Below, one piece after another: positions 32,832 through 44,268 of a stretch of 64,000 bases of DNA (positions are counted from its first letter, which is position 1; the number at the start of each line of letters is the position of its first letter). A program made the translations under genes and the position numbers. The DNA comes from Vitrella brassicaformis. Its lineage: Eukaryota; Sar; Vitrellaceae. The stretch covers positions 175,405-239,404 of the forward strand of contig CDMY01000385.1 in the NCBI GenBank assembly GCA_001179505.1, in the 5' to 3' direction. The notes beneath the pieces were generated by a model. That model worked only from the letters and a program-made list of their open reading frames with translations. It made no database searches and had not been told where the DNA came from.

Positions 32832-34912
32832 GGCAGAATGTGCTTACGAAGGGCGGCGTGATTAAGATCGCTTGCTTGGGTATGCCTTTTGGCCAGTGCA
32901 CCCTGAGTGGAGAGGCAGCGCGAATAGTATCCCCTTGTGTGTGTTCATCCAGGCTGCGCCAGGAAGGTCGGCGATCAGCTGTCGGTAGCGAGCTCATGTG
33001 CACCTGCCTCGTAGTGAGCGTGCTGTGCTGCCTTGAAGGCGAGACACCATTGATTGACATGTCTGTCTGTCTGTCTGTCTTTCCTTTCATTCATTCATAT
33101 GCTCAGCTACACAGCCCCAGAGCTGCGCGGGATAGACACGTCCATGATCTACGCCAAGGTAGGGTGAGCACACCAAGACACGTACGGTACGCATCTCATG
33201 CCTCTTACCCACCAACTGGATGCCATGCGTCTCTCTCAGGAGAGTGACGTCTTCTCTCTCGGCATCTTGTTGCTCGAAATGCTGTCCTTGACCCCGTTCC
33301 CTCATTTGCTGGCACATACGCGGCGGAAACTGCGAAAGAACAGCCCAACAGGCCGCAGGTCCAAAAGCAGAGAGTCCCGCAGCGAGGACGCCCAGACCAC
33401 GTGCGCAGCAGCGATTCCTTTACGCGTGTTGCTTCCCGCCCTCATTGACGAGGCGCTGACGGCACTGCAGTGCGGAGGCCTGCGTAAGAAGGGCAGAGGA
33501 ATCGGACACGATGAAAGGCTGGGAGCTCTGAGACAGATGCTGAGGCGAATGCTGGCCGCCGATGTGAAGAATCGGCCTTCGACTATGGAGCTGCTACAGC
33601 TGCCCATTTTTCTGAAGCTGTGTCAGGCACATCGGCCCGGTGCTTCACCTGTGGGGAAGGTACGTACGTACACGTCCACCGATGTGCATGCCACATGAAC
33701 ACACCCTCTCTAATGCTGGTCATTAGGATGAGAGTGAATCAGCAGCTCAGAAGGAGGACTGTGCGGTCTGCCAGGAGCACAAGATCAACACGAGGCTGCT
33801 GCCATGTCGTCACCAAGTCGCATGCACGGCTTGTGCACATAAACTTGGTATACGGAGAGTTCATCCGCCTTCAATCATAGCTATCAGATGTGAGTACTTT
33901 CCTTCCCTTTGCAGCCGAGTGTCCGTACTGCCGATCCTGCATTGTGTCCATCGAGGAGGGCAAGAAGTTTGGCCTCACTACCTACGATCAGCCACCTAAC
34001 ATCCCATCTGAGGACACCACTTGCAGCAGACAGCCCCCTCCGTGTGTGTCCAGGGCCGTCCAGTGCAGCCCAACGCCATCGCCTGTTGCATCGAAGCCCT
34101 CCGCAAGACAGCAGCACACGAACGGGGGCTTCTCGTGGCGAGACGTCCAGACCATCCTGGAGAGACCATCACAAGTTCCCGCGCTCCCTGTGCAAGAAAC
34201 AAAGAGGAAACGAGCAAGTCGGCTCCACATGGACGGGATACTTTCACCACGGCTCGGCAGGAGAGACATCGTCTCTGCCAGTCGGCGCGCAAGCGGCTCT
34301 CTCAGCCCCTGTGGATCCCCTGCTTCCCCACTGACGACCAGACACCCTGCACAGGAGATCGCCACGCCTCGGACCGAGAGATGGGCGAGACAGCCGGGTC
34401 TCCTCGGCTGGAAGGTCCCTCTTTCGAAGCCCCCCATGACGACATTCAAGACGACACTCAAGATGGCGACTGGAGTTCAGAGGCTCAATCAGCAACCGTC
34501 ACCTGTTCTTGCATTCCGAGAGAGCGTCATTCGAAAGGCCTCCCTCTTGTCGCCTCCCACATCGCCACGAGCGTCGAGGAATCGGCCCTACGTCATCACA
34601 TCCCAGGCTCCTGCAACCACTGCTGTCTCGGCTGACGCAATCAGGCGTCCGCTTTCCCGGCGCGTCACGGTAGACGGCGAGCAAACGCCACAGAGAACGG
34701 CCACAACTGCCACCGATGTCAACGGTCTTCTCACCTACCGACGAAGCACTGGAGACGGAGGAATGAGGAACGAGGAGGGGAATGGTCGGCAAAAGGCAGA
34801 GACCAGACGCCGTCCGGGCCGCTCAAGCCCAGCAAAGACCCCTCCACATCGTGCAGACATGTCCGAGGCACAGACGAAGTCAGACACTCGACAATGCCAC
34901 ACCGGATTCTGA
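31857..34912 (+). CDS. Protein kinase-like domain fused to a RING finger, DFG motif lost, 709 aa
   Basis: Exons: 31857..32026, 32097..32277, 32670..32753, 32837..32879, 32953..33013, 33107..33158, 33240..33659, 33727..33847, 33915..34912; 2130 bases. Kinase features: a degenerate Gly loop (LAMGKARGRARVV), the ATP Lys in LFAMKIVSA (Lys36), hinge MELCDGDLL, helix LSFQALCGLDHLHS, catalytic loop VHRDIRSENVL, TAPEL and SDVFSLGILLLEML. The DFG position reads CLG (IKIACLG), so the metal-binding Asp is missing. At about 347-390 is a RING: CAVCQEH, LLPCRHQVACTACAHK, CPYCRSC. The final 320 residues are Ser/Arg/Pro-rich. The N gap lies inside intron 2, and the flanking exons join in phase at the expected place, so coding sequence is probably complete. 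Likely an E3 ubiquitin ligase controlled by, or presenting substrates through, a pseudokinase; that is inference. Confidence 0.82.
32301..32600. other. Assembly gap (300 N) beside a poly-G tract
   Basis: Exactly 300 N, preceded by GGCGGGG and followed by a 23-base G run (32601-32623). It sits wholly inside an intron of the kinase-RING gene. Confidence 0.95.
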
Positions 34913-34943
34913 CAGCACTCAAATCATTGCTCCCTCTCTCTGT

Positions 34944-36753
34944 ATGCAGCAGCCGCCGTGCCAACAGGGTGAGACCGCCGAGGAGGCTGTGGCTGTGGAC
35001 AGCATGGACTGGTTGGGACAGCATGTCGAGCTGCACGGCGGCCGCCACCCCCCTGAGGCGTTCAATCCTAGTGCGTACTTCGGTATGTAGCCGGAGGGCG
35101 GCAATCGGCCAGGCTACTACAGCCCTCCAGGCAACTACCGCCTGGATGCGGACGCCGCTGGTGAGCCGCACTTCGTCCAAGCGGCTGACCAGCAGCAGCC
35201 AATGGAGCCACAGCCACAGCAGGAGGGCCAGGGAGACGGCGGGGCGGCAGGGGAGCAGGAGCAGCAAGGGGTTGATGTGCCGGTCGTCCCCCCCTCCCAC
35301 CCTGAAGCAGCAATCGGCCAGTCTGGCATGCAGGCCGAGGGCTTGCAGGCCAGCAGTGGTGAGGCGTCCCCGGCGGTTGTTGCTCCTCAGCCCCAGCTGC
35401 AGCCAACGCCCGCGGTCGTGCCTCCATCTACCCCCAACTCGACCCACTCCATCGCTCCCCCGCCACCCATCGCCGTGGCCGTGGAGTCACCGCAGTTTCC
35501 CCCGCCTGAGGGGCAGGGGGAGGGTGCGGGTGCGGGTGTGTTGGCGCCTCCGACTGTGGAGCAGCCTGTCGGTGGTGGTGAGGGAGGGGTCCCTGTGATG
35601 GTGCAGCCATTTGTGCCGCAGCAGATGATGCCCCCTGTGCCCCCTGCGGCCTTCTTCCCGGCTCATCAGGCCATGCTGGCGTTGGCGGCCATGGGGGACG
35701 GCACGCAGGCGCCCATCATCATGCCCATGGCGCCCCAGGGAGGTGGGCAGGTGTTTGGCCCCGCAGTTGGGATGGCTGTGGGCATGGTAGCGGCTGCACC
35801 GCCACCGCCCCCGCCTTATGCTCCGTGGCCGTCAGTCCACTACGAGCAGGGGCTTGTCAACAGCCCACCACCGCCCGCATCTGAGGTAGGTAGGGGAAGC
35901 ACCACACAAACCGTGATTGAAGACATCACCCCATGCAATGCCAACAATTTGTGTTGCGTGTGCGATGTATGTATGTGTGCAGCAGCAGGGTGGTTATGCT
36001 GCCGGAGGGATGCCATCCCCCGGTTCGCCCCAGAGCAACGCCACGAGCCGCCCGCCGCCCCCGCCACTCACGCCCTCGCCTCGCACCCACAACCAGCACA
36101 ACCACCGCACCGATCATCGCAACGGCCGACAGCAGGGAGGTCATAGGCAGCAGGGCCAGCCCGGTGCCACCCAGTACCACCACACGGCCACCAACCGAGG
36201 TGTGGCGGCCGGTGGCTACGCTGCCCACCACGGGCAGGCGGCGATGATGAGCGGCCAGCAGCACCAGCAGCACCAGCAACACCAGCAGCAGCAGCCCATG
36301 CAGCATCAGCACCAGGGCGGCTATGGAGGCTGGGCAGGGGCCAACGCCAGTGGTGGCGGCAACGTGTATGCCGCGCAGCAGCAGCAACACCAGCAGTATC
36401 AGAACCAGCCCGAGCACCAGCACCATCCCCACCACCAGCAGCCGGCGTATGGCGGGTATGGGCCGGCTTACACCGCCTACGGTGCCAACAACGGGCAGAT
36501 GAACCAGTACGGCAATACCCAGCCCCACAACCAGCAGCAGCAGCAGCAGCAGAGATTCCCCACCATCCTGCCCAGCCCAGGCTCCGATGGACAGCAGCAT
36601 GGCAACTACCGCCACAACGGAAACAACCGACGGAACGACCGGGGCGGCGGATGGCGCAGCCCGCGAGGCGGGCCAGGAGGCAATGGGGGTGGACCGAGAG
36701 GAGGACGCAACGGACGAGGAGGCGGGCCAGGAGACAGCCGCGGTCGCCACTAG
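34944..36753 (+). CDS. Gln/Pro-rich protein with C-terminal RGG box; in-frame TAG or 30-base intron
   Basis: Two long blocks: 34944..35885 and 35983..36753. The first reads from ATG 34944 to FNPSAYFGM, then TAG at 35088-35090, and continues in the same frame (PEGGNRPGYYSPPGNYRLDA) for 265 more codons to a good donor. Removing 35060..35089-like GTATGT...GGCCAG (30 bases, about 35082-35111) would keep the frame and give AYFGYYSPPGNY, total about 560 residues. The second exon is extremely Gln/His-rich (CAG/CAC runs) and ends in an RGG box (DRGGGWRSPRGG, GGPRGGRNGRGGGPG). Such composition is typical of RNA-binding, condensate-forming proteins. No RRM, KH or LSm fold is visible. It starts only 32 bases after the kinase-RING stop, so a 3' extension of that gene cannot be excluded. 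Confidence 0.6.
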
Positions 36754-37753
36754 GAGATCCCCCACCTGAGGGCGCGCTGGACGTCTGTTTTGTGTTTTGG
36801 GACGATTGGATGGCGGGGAGGGGAGGGGGGAGGGTGTGTGACTACATTTGTATGGATGCGTGGGTGATTGACTGACCGTTTCCTCGACTCGGCTGTTTGG
36901 ATGTCTCTATCTACCTGGCTGCCATGGTGTCACGCTGGCGAGGTGGCCGGCCGGTGGACACATCTCGACTTCTTGGCGTATTGCGGCTCGCTGTCTGGCT
37001 GTTTGCTTGCTAGTGACATACATGGCCGGGTGTGTGTGTGTGTGTGTGTGAAGGGGAATGAGATTGCATGCCCGATAGCTAACACAACAGCAGTAAATAT
37101 GACTCATTCCACACCAGCGAGACAGACAGACAGTGTGTGTGCGCGAATGGGTGAAGAAGGGGCATTGAGCACATTGTTTGTTCGGTGCTAAGTGTGGCTG
37201 CGAGGGAGGGGAGAGAACGGAGAGATAGGGGAGGGAAGTTAGTTATGCGTCTCTGAATATTATATCGTGTCTGTGTCCGTTTCAAAAGAGGGAGGGTCGT
37301 GCGTGGCTGCGAATGAGTGTGTGGATGAGAGAGAGGGGGATGTCGGTCGGACAAAAGACAATCGAGCTGTATTCAACAGCAATGTTACAGCATAGTCCAA
37401 ACAGGCACTGAATCTCAAACTCAGAATTTGAAGTCAATTTTGGGGCTCATGGCGATCATCGCTATATTTGGATATTGAGACACACATTGCAGTTGACCTG
37501 GTATCCGTGTCCCTCCCTCCCTGCCCCTACTTCGCCGCCATGTTGCGGCAGGCACCGCATGAGTGAGATACCACTCATGTCAGTCAGAGAAGTCAGAGCC
37601 ACACACTCTCTCTCTTACAAATGCCATCTGTCTGTACGTATCACGCATACATGTGCTTGCTACACAGGTGAGACAACACACACAAAAGCCGCCTGTACAC
37701 ACATCACACACACATATACAGATCTCTCTCCCCTCAGTCATTCATTCATTCAT
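36754..37753. other. Convergent intergenic spacer
   Basis: One kb between two 3' ends. (TG)n at 37031-37050 and (CATT)n at 37740-37756. An AT-richer stretch near 37360-37470 stands out from the GC-rich surroundings. No gene supported. Confidence 0.5.
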
Positions 37754-39948
37754 TCATGTCTGCGGCGGTCCACACGTTGCCCTGTCCTGGTCGAGCACCG
37801 ACACACGCCCCAGCACGTCTGTCGTCACACTCGCGGGGACGCCAGCGGCAGCAGCAGGGGGCACCGTGTCGTCAGACTCCACTGTCAGGGAGCGGCCACT
37901 GGTCGATGTGGTGGCGACGGAGCGGCTCATCTCTAATGCGTTATTGTCATCAGGGGAGGGGACCGGCTTACTCTCCAAAGTCGACAAAGGGGAATAGGCC
38001 TGTTTACACGCACACAGACACGAAGAGAAGGACGCACGTGTGTTCTATAGCCTTGGGCATGTGTGTATGTCATACCATAAGTAAGAAGGTGCGGTGCGCT
38101 ATGCAGGGGGTTGCTCTACCTGAGCATTGGGCGGGCGCGACTGCACTTGCCGGCTATCGTAGACGAGCACACCCAACCCGATCACCACACTGACACACAC
38201 ATCGATATCGGCACACAACCAATCAACAAACCGACAAACCACCAAACCACATCTCTTTGCGTGTTGCTGTGTTGCTGGTGCATTCATTCATTCGCGACTT
38301 ACGCGATGCCGCCGAGAGCGTTCCATGACGGGAGGCTGAGTGCGCCGGTGGGGTCGAGATGCAGCACCACCAGCAGGCAGGTCAGCAACACGGCCGTCAC
38401 TGGCTGAAGTACTGATGCATTCATTCATTGCACACACAGAGGGAACGAACGATGAATGCAGCCGGGCCGGGCAGACAGACACGTCCGTGCAAGCACAGCT
38501 AGCTACGCACCTCACTCACCTGTGTATGCCGCCACCATGGATCCATCGACGTATTTGTTCGCCCAGGTCATCAGCAGATACCTGAAGACACACACAGCAC
38601 ACAGCACGCACGTACAGTGAATACATACATCTTCCCTCCCCCCATGCCCATTGATTGGATCACTCACGTGGTAACAGAGCTGCCAATAACCCAATAAGCA
38701 AGCGCCCAGAGAGCGTCGGGGGGCACCCCCCAGGCAGACGGGCAGTCGGGACACACCAACTCAAGGAAGGGCTTGTTCAAGTTGACGATGAGCGCCGCCA
38801 CGAGCATCATCACGGCCGCATTCATGTACGAGAAGGCTATGACGAAGGGCGACGGTATTCTATGTCGCTGCAGCAGTGGCTTGGACGCCACAAGGTAGAG
38901 GGAGGTGGACAGGCAGTTGACGAAGAACAACATATTGCCGACGAGCATCCCCCGCCAAGACTGCTGCGTGTGGGGCGTTGGGGCGCCGGCGACCACCAGC
39001 ACCACCGCCCCAAGGGTGCCCAAGGAGATGCCCACGCCCTTCATCGGGCTCATGGTCTCCTGACCCACAATGATAGCCAGTATCACCGTCATGATGGGCT
39101 GCGACGGCTGCCAACTCGCCGCGCTCGTCTCGTCCGCCATCTTGAGACCGACCAGGTAGCAGAACTGAGCACCAAACCAAACACATGAGGCGAGATCAGA
39201 CCAACAGTCGCATAGGAGAGATCCTGCGGCACACTTGTACCTGGTTGCCGAATAGGAAGAGTCCGGTGAGGAGGAATGTCCGCCAGTGCCTGTGCACGGG
39301 CGGGATGCGGTGGTTCTTCTCGATTCCGATGGCTATCAGCAGCAGAATCGGCCCCGCGATGGCCTCCCGGATGAGTGCGAACTTGAGAACCGAACCAAGA
39401 CAAGGGTCAATCAAGAGAGAGAGAAGCTTGCAGCTGGAGCAAGAAAGAAGCTTAGCTTACAAGCACGGGATTGAACTTGGGCATGCCCAGCTTCCCAACC
39501 TGCCATAGACACACGCAGAGAGAGGGCGAGAGTGGAGTGTGTCTGGGTCAGTGGCGGGTCGATTTCGGCAGCCACGCACCACAGCACCACCGCCAAAGAG
39601 CACTTGGGCGAAGATCAAAGCGCCATGCAACCTGCACACACACACACACACACAGGGACAGCCATGGTCACCACGACAATCGCTGTCTTTCAGTGTGGGG
39701 CGTTTTCATCTGACATGAGTTCTGAAGGATGTGCCTTCTCCTTCTTGCCCTTGTCCTCGCTGGGCGTGGCTGGATCTTCCATCGCCGTGGCCTCCTGCAC
39801 TCAGACACACACACACGCACGGAAATCAAGACAAGATGAAGATCTTTATCACACGTACACGGGACGATCTCACCTCCATGTCGATGTCTGCTGAGGTGCG
39901 GACGCCAGCAGCACTTGTCGGCGTAAGACTGTCGGGTCCTTCAACCAT
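37754..39948 (-). CDS. EamA-family (drug/metabolite transporter) membrane protein, 456 aa
   Basis: Exons (minus): 39874..39948, 39715..39794, 39580..39631, 39461..39499, 39241..39381, 38668..39164, 38520..38581, 38303..38411, 38120..38189, 37754..37999; 1371 bases. After an acidic leader of about 50 residues come two EamA repeats with about ten membrane spans. Repeat 1 starts LHGALIFAQVLFGGGAVVGK and includes REAIAGPILLLIAIGI and TFLLTGLFLFGNQFCYLVGL followed by SAASWQPSQPIMTVILA. Repeat 2 includes GMLVGNMLFFVNCLSTSLYL, YLLMTWANKYVDG, GVLQPVTAVLLTCLLVVLHL and VVIGLGVLVYD. This most resembles plant WAT1-type members of the DMT superfamily. The substrate cannot be told. The C-terminal tail of about 80 residues is Ser/Thr-rich and likely cytosolic. 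The start lies 125 bases (or 38) from the opposite GH97 start. Confidence 0.87.
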
Positions 39949-40073
39949 CTCAGGCCATCTCAGCTAAGTACTTACTTCTTGCAACGATGCTCAGTTCCTT
40001 GCTCTGCTACCTGCTCTTGTTGCGCGATGAGCACTGCTCACCTTCCGGTCGAAATAATACGACAGGTCACCTC
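39949..40073. promoter_or_regulatory. Very short bidirectional promoter region
   Basis: Only 125 bases between start codons 39948 (minus) and 40074 (plus). If the alternative plus start at 39987 is used the gap is 38 bases. Confidence 0.4.
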
Positions 40074-43000
40074 ATGCGACTCTGGCTCGGCACATTGGCA
40101 TTTCTTGCCCTTCTGGCAGGGCTTTCGGCAGCCGACAATAACGGCAAACACCCCGTGCAGCAGCAGCCGCAAGGACAGGAGGGACACACACAAGAGCACG
40201 GCGAGCTCATCAAAGGCGGTCTGGTTGGGGGGGAGGAGAAAGGCGACCACTGGGGGGACCGCCGCAAAGAGCTCAGGCTGGTGCGGGAGATCAACAAGGA
40301 CGGCAAGCGGGTCAGCGACAGGATCAGCGACATCGCCGACGGGCTGACCAGGGACATCTTCCGTCCCAACGCGGGCTTACACGACGCGGAGACCGACAAG
40401 GGCAGGGTGGTCCAGAATGACGGCCAAGGCGGCCAGAAGTTCACACTGCAGCAGCCGCCGCCGATCAAGCTCTCGGCGGCTGACAAGGCGGCCTTATCTG
40501 TGCTGGGCGGCGACCACGAATTGCCGACCTACGAGGTGATCCTCGAGGTCGACAAAGACCAGGGGCGAGCGCTGATGTGGTCGGCGAGATACCCGCCTAA
40601 GAAGCCTGACAAGAAGAACCCGCGTTACATCATCCGCCAGTCCCCTCTGGGCATCACAGTTGACGGCATTGACCTCGGCAAGGGCGTCAAGATTTTGGCC
40701 CACGACACCACGACGGAGCAGCTGCGATACCGCACCAGGGGGAAGCACAACCAGGCGCTCAGCTACTATCAAGAGCACCGCTTCCGCATCGAGCATGTGG
40801 AGAGCAAGAAGGAGTTCTTCCTGTTGATGCGGCTGTATCGGGAGGGCGTGGCCTTCCGCTACGCTTTCAACTGGAAGGGCGGCCACACCATCACCAGGGA
40901 GGAATCCTCCTTCAGGGTGCCCTTCAAGTCAATCGCATGGTCAGAGAGAGGACAAGCAAGAAGGCCATGAGAGAGGAGCAACAGACAACGAGATGGATGC
41001 TGACGTACTGTACTTGTGCAGGCACTTCACTCGTGAGAGCAACGTGCCGAACGACCAAGGCAAGTTCCACTACGCCGGGCCCTGGACGTCCGCACCCGTC
41101 GAGCTCCTGGCTGACACGCAGTACCTGAAGGAGTGGCAGCGGCCCATCGGAGCCATCTACGGCCCCCCACTGCTATTCGACACAAGGCAGACCGTCCTCA
41201 ACCAAAAGAGGCACGAGGGCAGCGAGTTTGAGGAGCTGCCGCCGCCTTCGCGCCGCTACCAGTACATCATGCTGACGGAGGGGGCCTTGTATGACTACAC
41301 CGGCTTTGTCTTTCGCGCACAGCCGAGGCTGGTGTTCCGGACGGACTTTGTGGTGGCGGAGATCGCCGTCCCCGGCCAGTTCATGACCCCCTGGCGGGTC
41401 GCCATCTTCGCCAGGGACCTCAACGAGCTCGTCAACCAGGACATGGTGACCAGCCTCAACCCAGAGCCGCCAAAGGAGCTCTTCCCGCATCTCCATTCGC
41501 GGCACATCCCGCGACAGGGCGGCCTCTCGAAGGAAGACGAGCTGCCCGACTTCCCCTCGTGGATTGTCCCTGGCAGGTCTGTGTGGCGCTGGTGGTCCTC
41601 CTCCACCGGCGACCCATTGCAGGAGCTGCACATGATTAAGTGGGCGGCGGAGCTTGGCTTCGAGTACGCCACCATCGACATCGGCTGGGAGCGGTGGGGC
41701 AAGGGTGTGCCCGGCGGGGAGAGCGGGCCTGTGATCCGCACCGGCAAACACAAGGGCACGCACGTCTACGGCCTGGAAGACGACATCGAGCAAGACTACT
41801 TTGAGGCGGCGCCACAGCGGGTCAGCAACACGACCCTGCGTCTGCCGGTCCCCCCACTCTACACCAATGCGACCAATGTGACCCTCACGCTCACCCCCGA
41901 TGGACTCGGCAAGCAAGTCGAGGATGACTACTTCATCGACTGGGAGAGGGAGGCAAATCGGCAGTATTGGGAGGAGGGCGAGAACCGCTTCGTCGATCCT
42001 TTCCACAACCCCATCCACCCCGCACTGGTCGCCGACATCGACCACGGCTTCGGAGATGTCGACTTCACCGACGACGCACAAGTGGAGGAGAACATCCCAG
42101 ATGATGACTCGAGCGCCTGGCTCATCCTCAAATACCTCATCGAGTACGCCAAGGCCAAGCGCGTGAGGGTCATCGTGTGGAAGGACTACCGCGACGTCAA
42201 GACCTTCGACAAGAACGGCCGCTTTTGGCCACTGGAGGAGTACCTGGCGAAAGTGGCCAAGGTGGGGGCGTCGGGCGTCAAGATCGACTACGTGCTGTCT
42301 GAGGCGCAGGAGAGGGTGCTGTTCGAGACCGAGGCGGCCAGAATAGCCGCCCAGCACAAGCTGACCATGACCTTCCACGGCACACACAAGCCCACCGGCG
42401 AGTGGAGGAGGTTCCCAAACGAAATGACAAGAGAGGCCATATGGGGCATGGTTGGTACACACTGGCAGACAGACAGACAGACAGGATGTGTGATGTATGC
42501 ATTCGGTGTGTTCCTTCTGTCTGTCGTCGGTCAGGAGATCAACAAGATAAAGGAGCGGGCCCGCTGGGTGACGCCGAGGCACAATGCCGCCCTGCCCTTC
42601 ACGCGCTTCGTCGTGGGCCACGGCGACTACACCCCATTCGTCATGAGGGCGTCCAAGAGAGACCCCACTACAATCGTATGTGCCTCACCACAATCAACAG
42701 ACAGACAGCGACACACCCACACACACACACGCCACATCTGTTTGTCTGCATCCTGCCTGTTTCTGTGTGTTGTGTGGTTGTGTTGTGTGCAGGTCCATCA
42801 AATGGCGCTGCTCGTGGTGTTCGACTCGGCCATCCAGACGATAGCCGAGCACCCCCTGGTCCTTCTCGACTCATCCAGGCCCCACTACGCCATCCTCGAC
42901 GTCGTCAAGAAGATCCCCACCCTCTGGGACGAGACAATCGTGCTGCCAGAGAGCCAAGTCGGCTCCCTGGTCGCCTTCGCCAGACGCAAGGGCGACACGT

Positions 43001-43260
43001 GGTTCCTCGGCATCATCAACGGCGAGTCCGGGTCGCAGAAAATCGACAGCCTGGCCCTGCCATTCATCGACAGCCACAAGGAGGGGTGGAATGCGACTCT
43101 CATCAGCAGCAAGCCGGAGGAGATCGAGTTGAAGAGCGGCAAGAACATCGTGGTGGGTGCGGTGGAGCGAAGGGAGGAACCGTCGTTTGGCGAGAACAAG
43201 CTGACGGAGATCAACCTCTTGGGGGGGGACGGCTTCGTGGGCGTTTTCGAGCCGCTCTGA
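40074..43260 (+). CDS. Glycoside hydrolase family 97 (alpha-glucosidase/alpha-galactosidase type), secreted, 967 aa
   Basis: Exons 40074..40939, 41022..42450, 42535..42675, 42793..43260 (2904 bases). The start at 40074 gives a textbook signal peptide (MRLWLGTLAFLALLAGLSA); an in-frame ATG at 39987 adds 29 residues. All three GH97 parts are present: N-terminal beta-sandwich (IIRQSPLGITVDG, YREGVAFRYAF), the barrel starting IVPGRSVWRWWSSSTGD with EYATIDIGWERWG, VRVIVWKDYRD, SGVKIDYVLSE, MTFHGTHKPTGEWRRFPNE, ALPFTRFVVGHGDYTPF, and the C-terminal beta domain. Barrel inserts (around 41790-42110) make it longer than bacterial SusB-like enzymes (about 700 aa). The acid Asp in GVKID and the TREAIWG/E context are retained, so activity is plausible. 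GH97 is known mainly from Bacteroidetes-like bacteria, so old transfer is possible; the gene now has three introns. Confidence 0.92.
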
Positions 43261-44268
43261 CACCTGCCTGCCGCGACAAAGAGTGTTTCGTGTGTGTATG
43301 TTTGTACGTATGTCTCTTCTCTCGCCGCTTAAGTAGTGCCATACCTATGTCTGTCTATTTTGGTCCGTCCGGTCCGTGCACTCTGTACTTACTTGCGTCA
43401 GCATGTACGTATCTGGATTTGTGTATTTGTCTAGCTAGGAGTGGGTATTTGTGAAGCATATAGGATGTCTGTCTCGGTGCTTAGTGTGTGCGGTGTTGCC
43501 AGCATGAGCCTCTACGTGCGTTCCTTTCCATACCCCCCGTGGGACGGGACTGTGTGTCGTGTGCTCCTTCCTTTGTGTACGTGTATTTGTTGGCCTGTGT
43601 GGGTATTCGTAGCTCAGCTGGCCGGCCGTGACTCTGTCTGGGCGTTCATGGTTCATGCTATCCCCCCGTGTGTGAGGCCGTGCCGTGTGGATCGTTCGTA
43701 TGGTATGAGTGTGTGCCCCTTTGTATAGGCATAGGGCGTGTTTCGCCGCCTGCTGTGCTGTGTCGTATGTGTGTGTGTGAGGTGTTGACCAACCATCCAC
43801 CGGTAGTCAGTCAATTACATGAATGAACCATGGCATGCACCAACATTCCACAGACGGCTTAATGTTACTACGGACACACAACACAGCCCGTTGGCTGCTG
43901 CACCATTAATGCACACACGGGACGTATCAAACATGGTCTGTCTGGTCTCACTGCCTGTGTCGTGTCGACACGCACAGACCATGCATAGAAATGGAACAGG
44001 ACAAGCCCAGGTGGGCACGTACGTACGCATGTGCACAGCTACTTACTGCATTGATTGGAACCCACAATTAAAGACCTCTATCAATACACACACCCCAGAC
44101 AGACAAATAAATACAGACAGATAGATGCTATCTATCCATTCCTGCCTGCCCGTCTGCCAGCCTGCCTGCTGGCTGTGTACCCACCACACAGCACCGTCAC
44201 GGGGGGGAAACGGCCGAGCGGGACAGAAACCAACCTATCTACTGTCATGGTGCTATTCACCCACCCCC
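43261..44268. other. Convergent intergenic spacer
   Basis: One kb between the GH97 and GH13 3' ends. Contains CTGCC/GCCTG repeats near 44140-44172. A tRNA-like string near 43607 was examined and rejected. No gene supported. Confidence 0.5.

Noticed and set aside
41173-42621. 482-codon minus-strand frame inside the GH97 gene
   Set aside because: Antisense shadow in GC-rich coding DNA; the plus strand carries clear GH97 motifs.
43607-43680. tRNA-like string (GTAGCTCAGCTGGCC ... GGTTCATGC)
   Set aside because: The D-stem has no matching partner, the acceptor ends do not pair and no anticodon stem forms, so it is a chance resemblance.
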